A stretch of 64,000 nucleotides of DNA from Bradyrhizobium guangdongense (GCF_004114975.1 NZ_CP030051.1:2108001-2172000); one strand, 5' to 3'; shown: positions 31,369 to 40,717, numbered from the stretch's first letter. Numbers and translations: made by a program. The notes: generated by a model not told the origin, from the letters alone.

Positions 31369-32088
31369 ATGAGACCGAACGGCCGTCACACCGCCGGCGC
31401 CAGCCAGTTGCTCGCTCTCCGCATGTGGGCGATTTGCCTGCTCCTGCTGTCAGCTGTTGCCATGAGCCCGACCACCGCCAAGGCAGCGCCGAGCCAGGCG
31501 GCTGCGACCACGCACGTCTACCTGCTGCGCGGCGTGCTCAACATCTTCTCGCTCGGGCTCGACACGATCGGTGCCCGGCTCGAGGCGCAGGGCATCCCGG
31601 TGACGGTCGCCAACTTTGTCTCCTGGTCCTCGCTTGCCGATGAGGCCGCTGCGAATTACAGGGCCGGCCGCGTCAAGACCATCGTGCTGGTCGGGCACTC
31701 CTCGGGCGCGACCGCGCTGCCCGACATGATCGCCAAGCTCAACCACCTCGGCGTCCCCGTGAAGCTCGCGATCGGCCTCGACTCCGTGTTCAAGACCAAG
31801 CTGTCGACCGGTGCCGAACGCTACATCAACATCTATATCGGTGACGGTCCGGGCGAGCCGGTGCGGGCCGCTGCCGGCTTCCGCGGCAAGCTCGACAATG
31901 TCGACGTGCGCGGCAGCGGTGTCGGCCATATCACCATCGACAAGAACGAGGCGATCCAGCGCCGCGTGATCGCCGAGATCGACGCTGCCATCGCCCGCTC
32001 GCGCGGCCCGGCAGGCCCGATTGCTGCACCCGGCGCCGCTCCGCGGAGCGCGCGCTCGGCAGCGGCGGTGCCGCCGGCGAGGAACTAA
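31369..32088 (+). CDS. Secreted alpha/beta hydrolase-like protein, copy 1
   Basis: 239 residues. A signal peptide or anchor (MWAICLLLLSAVAMSPTTAKA) precedes a lipase-like core. The nucleophile elbow is VLVGHSSGAT with Ser111; Asp138 in IGLDSVF and His187 in GVGHITID would complete a triad. The C-terminus is a short Pro/Ala/Arg tail. ATG 31369 has an AGGGA site at the right distance; the frame extends upstream without a signal peptide. It shares its whole plan with the next gene (32201-33160) and is a tandem duplicate. The substrate is unknown. Confidence 0.82.
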   Translation: MRPNGRHTAGASQLLALRMWAICLLLLSAVAMSPTTAKAAPSQAAATTHVYLLRGVLNIFSLGLDTIGARLEAQGIPVTVANFVSWSSLADEAAANYRAGRVKTIVLVGHSSGATALPDMIAKLNHLGVPVKLAIGLDSVFKTKLSTGAERYINIYIGDGPGEPVRAAAGFRGKLDNVDVRGSGVGHITIDKNEAIQRRVIAEIDAAIARSRGPAGPIAAPGAAPRSARSAAAVPPARN

Positions 32089-32200
32089 AGCGGCGCGCGG
32101 CGCCGGATCAGGTTCCGTGCCCCAAATTCCACCCAATCGGCGCTCACTAAGCGCCGCGGTGGAGGGCGCTTGCCCTCCCGTGGTGGGACTGCGGGACTTG

Positions 32201-33160
32201 ATGATTGATCCAAGGCGACTTGTGGTGTTGGCGGCGGTTGCGCTGCTCGCCTTGACCCCCGGATTGGCCGCGGCCTCGCCTGCCAAGTCAAAGCGCGCGG
32301 CCATGACTGCCGTGGTGCCGCCGCCTCCCACTCCGCCATTCGAGCCGCTGCCGCCACCGAAGATCTATCTGTTTCGCGGTGCGATGGGGCCGATCTTCTC
32401 GACCGGCATGGATCGGCTCAGCGAGAAGCTGACAAAGGCCGGCTTTTCGGCCGATGTCTACGAATTCACCCTGTGCCGGCTGATCGGCAACCGCGCCATC
32501 GCCAGCTACAAGGAAAGCCCGGCGCCGATCGTGCTGATCGGTCATTCCATGGGCGGGCTGTGCTCGGTGATCATCTCCGAGATGGCGGCCAAGGAGAACA
32601 TTCCGATCAGCCTCGTCATCACCATCGACCCCGCGCATGCGACCGATGACGTGCCGCTCAATGTCGAACGCTTCATCAACATCTTCCTCTCCGACAGCGT
32701 GCTCGGCGGCGGCGACGTCGTGGCCGTGCCCGGCTTCCGCGGCCATTACGCGAGCTACGACCTGAAGGAGAACAGCCGCGTCTCTCACATCAACATCGAG
32801 AAGTCCGACGACATCCATCGCCAGATCATCGAGATGGTGACGCAGCTGCCGCGCATCTCGCCGCAGACCGAGGCCGATGCGGTGCCACTGCGCTATCTCG
32901 TTCCGGCCGATACGCTGGTCGAGTTGTGGGACAGCGGCGTGCGTCTGCCGGTACGCGCGGGAGATACGATGGAGAGCATTGCGGCTGCCAATCGCGTGCC
33001 GGTCTGGACGATCGCGCAAAGCAATTCGTTGCCCGAAAACGCAACGCTCACCCCGGGGCAGTCGATCATCGTGCCGCGGCACCTGGTGCCGCCGGAGCCT
33101 GCGGCCGCTGCTGCGATGGCGGTGCCGCCGCCGGCCGCACCTTCGGGGCGCAAGAAGTAG
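32201..33160 (+). CDS. Secreted alpha/beta hydrolase with LysM domain, copy 2
   Basis: 319 residues: signal peptide (RLVVLAAVALLALTPGLAAA), Pro-rich linker, hydrolase core with VLIGHSMGGLCS (Ser116), VITIDPAH (Asp143) and RVSHINIE (His196), then a LysM-like module at about 249-293 (VRAGDTMESIAAANRVPVWT, TPGQSIIVP). LysM binds GlcNAc polymers such as peptidoglycan or chitin, so the enzyme may be held at the wall. The preceding gene is a paralogue without LysM; 112 nt separate them. The substrate is unknown. Confidence 0.83.
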   Translation: MIDPRRLVVLAAVALLALTPGLAAASPAKSKRAAMTAVVPPPPTPPFEPLPPPKIYLFRGAMGPIFSTGMDRLSEKLTKAGFSADVYEFTLCRLIGNRAIASYKESPAPIVLIGHSMGGLCSVIISEMAAKENIPISLVITIDPAHATDDVPLNVERFINIFLSDSVLGGGDVVAVPGFRGHYASYDLKENSRVSHINIEKSDDIHRQIIEMVTQLPRISPQTEADAVPLRYLVPADTLVELWDSGVRLPVRAGDTMESIAAANRVPVWTIAQSNSLPENATLTPGQSIIVPRHLVPPEPAAAAAMAVPPPAAPSGRKK

Positions 33161-33166
33161 GTTTGC

Positions 33167-34240
33167 TCACACGTTCGAGCCGTGGATCGCGTCGATCACG
33201 GCGTCGGTGACGTCCTTGGTCGTCGCCTTGCCGCCGACGTCAGGCGTCAGCACGCCGGCCGCGCAGACCTGCTCGACCGCCTTCATCAAACGTGCGGCGG
33301 CATCCTTTTCACCGAGATGTTCGAGCATCTGCGCACCGGTCCAGAACGTCGCGACCGGGTTGGCGATGCCTTTGCCGGTGATGTCGAAGGCGGAGCCGTG
33401 GATCGGCTCGAACATCGAGGGGAAGCGGCGCTGCGGATCGATGTTGCCGGTCGGCGCCACGCCGAGGCTCCCGGCCAGCGCACCGGCGAGGTCGGAGAGG
33501 ATGTCGGCGTGCAGATTGGTCGCGACGATGGTGTCGAGGCTCTTCGGGTGCAGCGTCATGCGCACCGTCATGGCGTCGACCAGCATCTTGTCCCAGGTCA
33601 CGTCGGGGAATTCGGTCGCGACCTCGGCCGCGATCTCGTCCCACATCACCATGCCGTGCCGCTGTGCGTTCGACTTGGTCACCACGGTGAGGAATTTGCG
33701 CGGCCGCGACTGCGCGAGCTGGAAGGCATAACGCATGATCCTGCTGACCCCGACGCGGGTGAACACCGCGACTTCGGTGCCGACCTCTTCCGGCAGGCCC
33801 TTGTGCGCGCGGCCGCCCATGCCGGCATATTCGCCTTCCGAATTCTCGCGCACGATCACCCAGTCGAGATCGCCGACGCCGACATTGCGCAGCGGAGAGG
33901 CGACGCCCGGCAAAATCTTGGTCGGCCGCACATTGGCGTATTGGTCGAAACCCTGGCAGATCGGCAGCCGCAGGCCCCACAGCGTGATGTGGTCGGGCAC
34001 GTCAGGGGCGCCGACTGCGCCAAAATAGATCGCGTCGAATTTCCTGAGCTCGGCGAGGCCGTCGGCCGGCATCATCACGCCGTGCTTCTTGTAGTAGTCA
34101 GAGCCCCAGTCGAACGTCTTGACGTTGAAGGCGAGATCGCCGCTGCGCTTGGCCAGCGCTTCCAGCACGCGCACGCCGGCCGAGATCACCTCGGGGCCGA
34201 TGCCGTCGGCGGGAATGGCTGCGATCGAATGGGTGCGCAT
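33167..34240 (-). CDS. Tartrate/D-malate dehydrogenase-type oxidoreductase
   Basis: NAD-dependent oxidative decarboxylase of the isocitrate/isopropylmalate dehydrogenase family, 357 residues. AIPADGIGPEVISAGVRVLE opens the fold, IVRENSEGEYAGMGGR carries the substrate loop of the tartrate/malate group, and MFEPIHGSAFDITGKGIANP is the cofactor site. The partner MFS carrier 21 nt upstream supports uptake and oxidation of a dicarboxylic hydroxy acid. Isopropylmalate dehydrogenase (leuB) is less likely because no leu genes are near and the motif favours TtuC/DmlA. Confidence 0.88.
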   Translation of the reverse strand: MRTHSIAAIPADGIGPEVISAGVRVLEALAKRSGDLAFNVKTFDWGSDYYKKHGVMMPADGLAELRKFDAIYFGAVGAPDVPDHITLWGLRLPICQGFDQYANVRPTKILPGVASPLRNVGVGDLDWVIVRENSEGEYAGMGGRAHKGLPEEVGTEVAVFTRVGVSRIMRYAFQLAQSRPRKFLTVVTKSNAQRHGMVMWDEIAAEVATEFPDVTWDKMLVDAMTVRMTLHPKSLDTIVATNLHADILSDLAGALAGSLGVAPTGNIDPQRRFPSMFEPIHGSAFDITGKGIANPVATFWTGAQMLEHLGEKDAAARLMKAVEQVCAAGVLTPDVGGKATTKDVTDAVIDAIHGSNV

Positions 34241-34261
34241 GGGAAGGCTCCGTTTGAGAGA

Positions 34262-35560
34262 TCAATGGGATTGCGTGACGGCTTCGACGGGCGCGGTTTT
34301 CGCGCGCGACAATAGCAGGGTCAGGGCCGCGGAGAGAACCAGCAGGCCGCTGACGAAGTAAAGCCCGCCGATGAAGCTGCCGGTCTGGTCCTTGATCCAG
34401 CCGATCATGGCGGGACCGACGAAGCCGCCGAGATTGCCGATCGAATTGATGGTCGCGATGCCTGCGGCGGCCGCCGGGCCGGACAGGAACAGCGTTGGCA
34501 TGCTCCAGAGCGGCGGTTTCGCCGAGGAGATCCCGATGTTCACCAGCGTCAGCGCAACGAGGACGGTGACCACTCCGGCTGCAAGGCCAGCATAGGCAAG
34601 GCCCGCGGCCGAGAGCAGGCAGGCAAGCACGACATGCCAGGTACGTTCGCCGGTGCGGTCTGAATGCCGCGCCCACAGCACCATGGCGACCACGGCAGCG
34701 GTTGCCGGCAATGCGTTGAGGAATCCGACCTGGAGCGAGGACAGGCCGAATTGCTTGATGATCTGCGGCGCCCAGACGCCGAGCGTATAGAGACCCGCCG
34801 AAGTGCCGAAATAGATCAGCGACAGTGCCAGCACGCGGGGATCGGCCAGCCCGCGCCAGATGCTGTGGCTCGCGGTCGCAGCTTTGCGCGTGGTCTCTTC
34901 GTTCATGGTCTCGACCAGCCAGCGGCGCTCGTCCTCGCCGAGCCATTTCGCCTTCTCGGGCCGATCGGTCAGGAGCGCCAGCACGACGAAGCCGAGCAGC
35001 ACGGCAGGCAGTGCCTCCAGCACGAACAGCCATTGCCAGCCCTTGAGGCCGAGCATTCCGTCCATCTCCAAGAGCGCGCCCGAGACCGGCGAGCCCAGCA
35101 CGGTCGAGAGCGGTGCGGCCGCCATGAACAGGGCGGTCACAGCGGCGCGCTGGCGTGCCGGGAACCAGTAGGAGAGATAAAGGATGATGCCGGGAAAGAA
35201 GCCGGCCTCCGCGACGCCGAGCAGGAAGCGCAGGATGTAGAAGCTGGTCGCGCCTTGCACGAACGCCATCGCCGCCGAGACGAGGCCCCACGTAATCATC
35301 ACCCGCGCGATCCAGATTCGCGCGCCGACCTTGTGCAGAATGATGTTGGAGGGCACCTCGAACAGGAAATAGCCCCAGAAGAAGATACCGGCGCCAAAAC
35401 CGTAGACGGTCGGCGACAGGCCGATGTCCTTGTTCATCGTCAGTGAGGCGAAGCCGATGTTGACGCGGTCGACGAAGGCCACGAAGTAGAGCAGCATGAT
35501 GAAGGGAACGATGCGCCAGGTGATCTTGCGCAGCACGCGCGTCTGAATCTCGCTCGCCAC
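34262..35560 (-). CDS. MFS carrier, anion:cation symporter type, GTG start
   Basis: 432-residue transporter with 12 segments of the ACS (tartrate, phthalate, glucarate) group: VDRVNIGFASLTMNKDIGLS, GIFFWGYFLFEVPSNIIL and RFLLGVAEAGFFPGIILYL are characteristic. I choose GTG at 35560 because AGGGAG lies 6 nt before it; the open frame further upstream has no conserved residues. It forms a pair with the dehydrogenase gene and is divergent from a LysR gene. Confidence 0.9.
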   Translation of the reverse strand: MASEIQTRVLRKITWRIVPFIMLLYFVAFVDRVNIGFASLTMNKDIGLSPTVYGFGAGIFFWGYFLFEVPSNIILHKVGARIWIARVMITWGLVSAAMAFVQGATSFYILRFLLGVAEAGFFPGIILYLSYWFPARQRAAVTALFMAAAPLSTVLGSPVSGALLEMDGMLGLKGWQWLFVLEALPAVLLGFVVLALLTDRPEKAKWLGEDERRWLVETMNEETTRKAATASHSIWRGLADPRVLALSLIYFGTSAGLYTLGVWAPQIIKQFGLSSLQVGFLNALPATAAVVAMVLWARHSDRTGERTWHVVLACLLSAAGLAYAGLAAGVVTVLVALTLVNIGISSAKPPLWSMPTLFLSGPAAAAGIATINSIGNLGGFVGPAMIGWIKDQTGSFIGGLYFVSGLLVLSAALTLLLSRAKTAPVEAVTQSH

Positions 35561-35639
35561 CCTGGTCTCCCTATATGCGTTCTCGATGTGCGGCACCGAA
35601 CCTAGGCGGGGGCGGGAGCCTGACTCAATTGGCGCTGGT

Positions 35640-35660
35640 TTATACAAAAAAATGATATAA
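35640..35660. promoter_or_regulatory. Candidate LysR operator and promoter
   Basis: An imperfect AT-rich dyad, TTATAC at the left and GATATAA at the right with about 8 nt between, lies in the divergent space between the MFS gene and the LysR gene. It fits a LysR-type T-N11-A box. It is the only AT-rich patch in the interval. Binding is inferred. Confidence 0.5.
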
Positions 35661-35721
35661 TCGTCCCATGGTCGCCCGACAGCCCGGGCATGGCGACTGG
35701 TGCAGGCGAGAGGATTTGCGA

Positions 35722-36639
35722 ATGGAATTGCATCAGCTTCGATGCTTCGTGGCGGCGGCCGAGCAACTGCATTTCGGCCGCGCCGCACAGCATCTCCAGA
35801 TGCTGCCGTCGGCGCTCGGACGTCAGATCAGGCTATTGGAAGAGGATCTGGGCACGCGGCTGTTCGCGCGCACGACCCGCGCCGTTTCGCTTACCGAGGA
35901 CGGCGCGACGCTGCTGCGCGACGCCCGCGCCATCCTTGCCAAGGTCGAAGCCGTCGAGAGCAACTTGCGCAACCGCTCGCGCGCGGGCGCGGCGCGGCGG
36001 CTGCGGATCGGTGCCATCGACAGCGCCGCAGCGGGGCTGCTACCGCCGCTCTTGCGCGACTTCCGCGCCGGGAATCCGGATATCTCAGTCCAACTCCTGG
36101 AAGACAAGACCGTCCGGTTGCTGCCAAAGATCCTGACCGGTGCGCTCGATCTCGCCTTCGTCCGACCGCCCGACCGGCCGGACAAGCGGCTGGAGTTTCG
36201 CCCGTTGCTCCAGGAGACCGCGATCGTGGCCTTTCCGCAGCGCCATGCGCTCGCCGCGCGGAAGTCGGTGATGCTGGCCGACATCGCCGACGAAGCGATG
36301 CTGGTGCCGGACCGCCGCTCGCGGCCGCACAGCCACGACCTCACGGTCAAGCTGTTCGAGCAGGCCGGGCTGACGCCGCGCATCGTGCAGGTTGCAGACG
36401 AGAAACAGACCATCATCAACCTGGTCGCAACGAAGCTCGGCGTTGCGATCGTGCCGCGCTGGACCACGCGGATGGCGGTCTCGGGCGTGCGCTTCGTGCC
36501 GCTCCGTCCCAAGCAGAGCGGTCCCGTCGGCCGGCTGCCGCTGGCCGCAGCCTGGCTGCGCGGCTCGCGCGATCCGGCTCGCGACGCCATGCTGTCGGTG
36601 CTGGAGGCGCGCCTGCGCAGCTATGCGCGGGAGGCGTGA
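35722..36639 (+). CDS. LysR-family transcriptional regulator
   Basis: 305 residues. The winged helix-turn-helix is at about 1-60 (MELHQLRCFVAAAEQLHFGR, LEEDLGTRLFART); the effector domain follows and ends normally. It is of the CatR/BenM-like subgroup by its FGRAAQHL helix. It is divergent from the MFS-dehydrogenase pair and probably controls it, and is followed 38 nt later by the aspartate dehydrogenase gene in the same direction. ATG 35722 gives the usual N-terminus; the frame starts earlier at 35668. Confidence 0.92.
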   Translation: MELHQLRCFVAAAEQLHFGRAAQHLQMLPSALGRQIRLLEEDLGTRLFARTTRAVSLTEDGATLLRDARAILAKVEAVESNLRNRSRAGAARRLRIGAIDSAAAGLLPPLLRDFRAGNPDISVQLLEDKTVRLLPKILTGALDLAFVRPPDRPDKRLEFRPLLQETAIVAFPQRHALAARKSVMLADIADEAMLVPDRRSRPHSHDLTVKLFEQAGLTPRIVQVADEKQTIINLVATKLGVAIVPRWTTRMAVSGVRFVPLRPKQSGPVGRLPLAAAWLRGSRDPARDAMLSVLEARLRSYAREA

Positions 36640-36677
36640 GCGGTTATGACACTGACGTGGACAAACAGTGAGATACG

Positions 36678-37502
36678 ATGACGGATCAGAATGCTTCAAG
36701 CGAATTGCGGGTGGCGATTGCAGGCCTCGGTTCGATCGGCACAAAGGTAGCAAGCGCGCTCGATCAGGGCATCGAGGGATTGGCGCTGTCGGCGCTGGCA
36801 GTGCGCGATCCCGCCAAGCACCAGGCGTTTCTCGGCGGCCTGCGCCATCCGCCGCAAATCCTGCCGATCGATCGGCTCGGCGACGCCGCCGATATCGTGG
36901 TGGAATGCGCACCGAGCAGCCAATTGCGAGGGATCATCGAGCCAGCGGTGAGACGCGGCAAGTCCGCGGTCGTGGTCAGCGTCGGCGGGCTGCTCGACAA
37001 TTACGATCTGGTTGATCTCGCCCGCGCCAATGGCGGCCGCATCCTCGTGTCGACAGGCGCGCTGATCGGACTTGATGCGGTGAACGCCGCCGCGATCGGA
37101 ACCATCCATTCGGTGAAGATGGTGACGCGCAAGCCGATCGATGGACTCAAGGGCGCGCCGTTCATCGTTCAGAACAACATCGACATCGACAATCTGCGCG
37201 AGCCGCTGAAACTGTTCGAGGGCAGCGCACGCGACGCGGCGAAGGGCTTTCCGGCCAATGTCAATGTCGCGGTTGCGCTGTCGCTGGCGGGCATCGGACC
37301 CGATCGTACTCAGATCCAGGTTTGGGCCGACCCGACGGTGACGCGCAATGTTCATCGTATCGAGGTCGAAGCGGATTCGGCGCGGTTCTCGATGAGTATC
37401 GAGAACATCCCGTCCGAAAATCCCAAGACCGGTCTGATCACCGCGCTGTCCGTGATCGCGCTGCTGCGCAAGCAGCGCGCCACGCTGTGCGTGGGGACGT
37501 GA
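36678..37502 (+). CDS. nadX: L-aspartate dehydrogenase
   Basis: NAD(P)-dependent oxidation of L-aspartate to iminoaspartate or oxaloacetate plus ammonia. The 274 residues start with a Rossmann loop (VAIAGLGSIGTKVASAL); IVVECAPSSQLRGIIEPAVR and the hallmark ADPTVTRNVHRIEVEAD and RFSMSIENIPSENPKTGL fit AspDH. nadA and nadC are not beside it, so the link is to the LysR gene, and it may feed carbon breakdown rather than NAD synthesis. The next gene converges, 3 nt away. Confidence 0.88.
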   Translation: MTDQNASSELRVAIAGLGSIGTKVASALDQGIEGLALSALAVRDPAKHQAFLGGLRHPPQILPIDRLGDAADIVVECAPSSQLRGIIEPAVRRGKSAVVVSVGGLLDNYDLVDLARANGGRILVSTGALIGLDAVNAAAIGTIHSVKMVTRKPIDGLKGAPFIVQNNIDIDNLREPLKLFEGSARDAAKGFPANVNVAVALSLAGIGPDRTQIQVWADPTVTRNVHRIEVEADSARFSMSIENIPSENPKTGLITALSVIALLRKQRATLCVGT

Positions 37503-37505
37503 TCC

Positions 37506-38810
37506 TTACGCCCCCGTCACGCGCCAGATCACGTTGCCGACGTCGTCGGCCATCAGCAGCGACTTCTTGTCGGGGCCGATCACGACACCGACCGGTCGGC
37601 CGTAGGATTCCTTCTCGTCGGGGGACAGGAAGCCCGACAGGATGTCGCGCGAAGGGCCGGACGGCTTGCCGTTCTCAAACGGGACGAACACCAGCTTGTA
37701 GCCGGACAACTTGCTGCGATTCCACGAGCCGTGCTGGCCGATCACCATGCCGTCTCCGAAGCCGGGCAGGGTCCCTGCCGGCATCCAGCACAGGCCGAGC
37801 GACGCGGTGTGGCCGCCGAGCGCGTAGTCCGGCTGCAGCGCTTTCGCGACCATCGCCGGATCCTGCGGCACGCGGTCGTCGATCGTCTTGCCCCAGTAGC
37901 AATAGGGCCAGCCGTAGAAGCCGCCATCGCGCACCGAGGTCAAATAATCCGGCGGTGTCTCGTCGCCGAGCCCGTCGCGCTCGTTGACCACCGTCCAGAG
38001 CACGCCCGTCGTCGGCTCCCAGGCAAGCCCGACCGGATTGCGCAGACCGGCGCCAAAAATGCGGTGCGTGCCGGCGACGAGGTCGAGTTCGTAGATTGCG
38101 GCGCGGCCCTCCTCGACCTCCATGCCCATCTCGGCGATGTTGCTGAGCGAGCCGACGCCGGCATAGAGCTTCTTGCCGTCGGGGCTGGCGAGCAGGCTGC
38201 GGGTCCAGTGGCCGCTGGGCTTGAAATTGGTGAGCCGCTTGCCCGGTGCAGTGATGCGGTCGGCATTGGCGACGTAAGGAAACGCCATCACGCCGTCGGT
38301 GTTGCCGACGTAAAAGGTGTCGCCGACCAGCGCCATGCCGAACGGCTGGTTGAGGTTCTCCATGAAGGCGCCGCTAACTTCCGCAACGCCGTCGCCGTCC
38401 TTGTCGCGGAGCAGCGTAATACGGTTGGCCGAGACGCCGAGCGCCGCGGCGCGGCGCATCGTTGCCTGCATGGCGTAGTGAAATACGCTGCGCGGGGGAC
38501 CCGCGACCTGCGTCGCCTCCGCGATCAGCACGTCGCCATTGGGCAGCACCTCGATCCAGCGCGGATGATCGAGGCCGGTCGCGAACGCGTTGACCTTGAG
38601 CCCGGCCGCGACGGTCGGCTTTTGCCCTTGGCTCCAGCCGCGTGCAGTCGGCATCTTCAGGGTCGGGATCGCGCCTTGCGGCTTGGCTTCGGGAATGGCG
38701 GGCGTCTGGCCCCAGGCCGGTGCCGGCTCGGTGCCGGTCAGCTTCCGCCATTGCAGCGCAATGCCGCCGAGAACCGCGACGAATTGCGCGAAGATGCTGG
38801 AAAAGGTCAT
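37506..38810 (-). CDS. Sorbosone dehydrogenase-like beta-propeller protein
   Basis: 434-residue six-bladed propeller of the PQQ-dependent glucose/sorbosone dehydrogenase superfamily. GLDHPRWIEVLPNGDVLIAE, LNQPFGMALVGDTFYVGNTD, GAGLRNPVGLAWEP and YGWPYCYWG are family hallmarks. The N-terminus has a hydrophobic stretch (IFAQFVAVLGGIALQW) that could anchor it in the membrane, with the propeller outside. Substrate and cofactor are not proven by sequence; many homologues in this group are of unknown function. Confidence 0.85.
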   Translation of the reverse strand: MTFSSIFAQFVAVLGGIALQWRKLTGTEPAPAWGQTPAIPEAKPQGAIPTLKMPTARGWSQGQKPTVAAGLKVNAFATGLDHPRWIEVLPNGDVLIAEATQVAGPPRSVFHYAMQATMRRAAALGVSANRITLLRDKDGDGVAEVSGAFMENLNQPFGMALVGDTFYVGNTDGVMAFPYVANADRITAPGKRLTNFKPSGHWTRSLLASPDGKKLYAGVGSLSNIAEMGMEVEEGRAAIYELDLVAGTHRIFGAGLRNPVGLAWEPTTGVLWTVVNERDGLGDETPPDYLTSVRDGGFYGWPYCYWGKTIDDRVPQDPAMVAKALQPDYALGGHTASLGLCWMPAGTLPGFGDGMVIGQHGSWNRSKLSGYKLVFVPFENGKPSGPSRDILSGFLSPDEKESYGRPVGVVIGPDKKSLLMADDVGNVIWRVTGA

Positions 38811-38995
38811 GCGAAGCCCCTGTTTGCGGGCGCATCCAACTGGCTGTCGGGGCAGACGTCAACCTGTGCGGTACGCCGATCCGGCCTATTCCCTGGGAAT
38901 GGCAGCCGATCAAATTTGCATGGAGAGGCGCGAAGCAGTTCCTCCCGGGAGTAATAGCAACGCTGCTCAGGGAAGGCTTTAGCGCTCGCGCGCTA

Positions 38996-39622
38996 TCACT
39001 GCGGCGATGTGAACGGAATGATCATCGGCACGCGGCGGCAATAGGCGCCGTAGGCGTCTTCGCCGAGCTCCTTCGACAGGAACACCTCTTCCATCCGGCC
39101 CTTCTGCCACATGCCGAGCGAGATCAGGATGGCGCCCAGGATCGTCGTGACCAGGCCGATCGCGAATCCGGTGACCAGCATGCCGAAGATCAGGCCGGTG
39201 TAGATCGGGTGGCGCACGATGCCGTAGGGGCCGGTATCGATGACGCGGTGGTCTTCCTTGTGGGTGATGGTGTTGGACCAGAATTTCCCGAGATGCAGCC
39301 GACCCCACCAGGCGAAGGCGATGCCGGCGACCGAGAGCAGCGCGGCGATGGTGATGCCAGTGTTGCCGAGCACCCAGAGCGGCTTCCAGCCCAGGATCTC
39401 CGCAATGAATGGCGTGTAGAGGATGCCGCCAATCAGGATCGGCAGGCTATAGCGCTGCGATTCCCGCGTCATCACCTGCTTCTTGGTCCGCCCCTGCCAG
39501 AACGAGGCGCCCACCCAGCTAGCGAGAAAGGCAAGCCAGATCAGGGCCAGGAGTTCGGTCGGCCAGGTCGTGGTCCAGCCACCCCAGGCCACGGAGAGAA
39601 GCTTGCTGAAATCGAAGGACAT
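38996..39622 (-). CDS. Isoprenylcysteine methyltransferase-family membrane protein
   Basis: 208 residues with four to five membrane segments. The C-terminal signature TGPYGIVRHPIYTGLIFGML and the later VFLSKELGEDAYGAYCRRVP match the ICMT/PEMT fold, which methylates lipids or small molecules with SAM at the membrane. The true substrate in bacteria is mostly unknown. It lies 30 nt downstream of the epimerase gene on the same strand, so the two may be cotranscribed. Confidence 0.85.
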   Translation of the reverse strand: MSFDFSKLLSVAWGGWTTTWPTELLALIWLAFLASWVGASFWQGRTKKQVMTRESQRYSLPILIGGILYTPFIAEILGWKPLWVLGNTGITIAALLSVAGIAFAWWGRLHLGKFWSNTITHKEDHRVIDTGPYGIVRHPIYTGLIFGMLVTGFAIGLVTTILGAILISLGMWQKGRMEEVFLSKELGEDAYGAYCRRVPMIIPFTSPQ

Positions 39623-39652
39623 GCGGAAAGGTTCTTTGCTTTGGGCGGCAGA

Positions 39653-40684
39653 TCAGCTCGCGCGCGAGGAGAGCGCGTGATGCTTGATGGTGCCGGTGGG
39701 CTGCTGGCCGTTGCGGGCGAGCAGATGGGTGATGGTTTCGCGCAGCACCGGTTCGATCGGTCGCGGCGCATAGCCGAGCTCGGTACGCGCCTTGCCGATC
39801 GACAGGTCGCTGGCGGCAAGCGCGATGCGGACGCCTTCGGCAGTGCCGTTGGGCGGCCGGCGCGTGAAATGATCGGAAATGAATTCGAGCATGATCGCGG
39901 AAAGCTCAGCGATCCGGCCGGGCACGACGATAGGAAACTGGCGGCGACCGCTCATCGCCGACATCATCCGCAGGATGCGCCCGAGCGGAACGCAGTCGCC
40001 GCCGAGAATATAGCGCTGACCGATGCGGCCGCGTTCCATGGCGAGCACGAGGCCCGTGGCGACGTCGCGCACGTCGACCAGGTTCACCAGGAAGTCGAGA
40101 TGCGGCTGCACCTTCTTCTGGAGGAAGTACCAGAGCATCGCGGTCGGCGGCGTCAGATTGTGGTCGGCAGCGCCGATCGGCATGGTGGGCGTGCCGATCA
40201 CGAGCGGGAAACCCGCTGCGGCCGCTTTCGCGGCGTGATGCTCGGCGAGCGATTTCGACCGCGTATAGGCGCCGGGCATCGCCTCGGCCGGCTGCAGCGC
40301 TTCTTCGGCGGCAACGCCATTCAGGCTGGAGTAGGGGAACAGGATCGATTCCGTCGAACAGTGCAGGAAGCGCGACACGCCGCGCTTCATCGCCGCCGCC
40401 AGCACGATCTCGGTGCCGCGGAAATTGACGTCGTGAAAATCCTGCTTGTTGGCGACCCACATGCCGGGCAGGCCGGCCAGGTGATAGACCTGATCGACGC
40501 CGGCGAGCGCGGCATCGACCGCGGCGGCGTCGAGAACCGAGCCTGTCACGTAGTCGACGTCGGCACAGGGTGCGGCAGGCGGTCGCACGTCGAGCACACG
40601 CACCCGCTGCTCCCTGCCGCGGAGCGCTTCGACGAGATGATGTCCGATGAAGCCGCTGCCACCGGTAACCAGTACGAGAGCCAT
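39653..40684 (-). CDS. NAD-dependent epimerase/dehydratase, HpnA-like
   Basis: Extended short-chain dehydrogenase of 343 residues. The cofactor loop is VTGGSGFIGHHL, and the catalytic Ser/Tyr/Lys are seen in HCSTESI and AYTRSKSLAEHHA (YxxxK). The sequence plan resembles hopanoid-associated sugar epimerase HpnA, including GTPTMPIGAADHNLTPPTAM. No squalene-hopene cyclase or other hpn gene is in the window, so hopanoid synthesis is only suggested. It heads a minus-strand run with the methyltransferase. Confidence 0.85.
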   Translation of the reverse strand: MALVLVTGGSGFIGHHLVEALRGREQRVRVLDVRPPAAPCADVDYVTGSVLDAAAVDAALAGVDQVYHLAGLPGMWVANKQDFHDVNFRGTEIVLAAAMKRGVSRFLHCSTESILFPYSSLNGVAAEEALQPAEAMPGAYTRSKSLAEHHAAKAAAAGFPLVIGTPTMPIGAADHNLTPPTAMLWYFLQKKVQPHLDFLVNLVDVRDVATGLVLAMERGRIGQRYILGGDCVPLGRILRMMSAMSGRRQFPIVVPGRIAELSAIMLEFISDHFTRRPPNGTAEGVRIALAASDLSIGKARTELGYAPRPIEPVLRETITHLLARNGQQPTGTIKHHALSSRAS

Positions 40685-40717
40685 GAAGTAGGTTGCTATT
40701 ATTCCGCTTCGGGAAGC

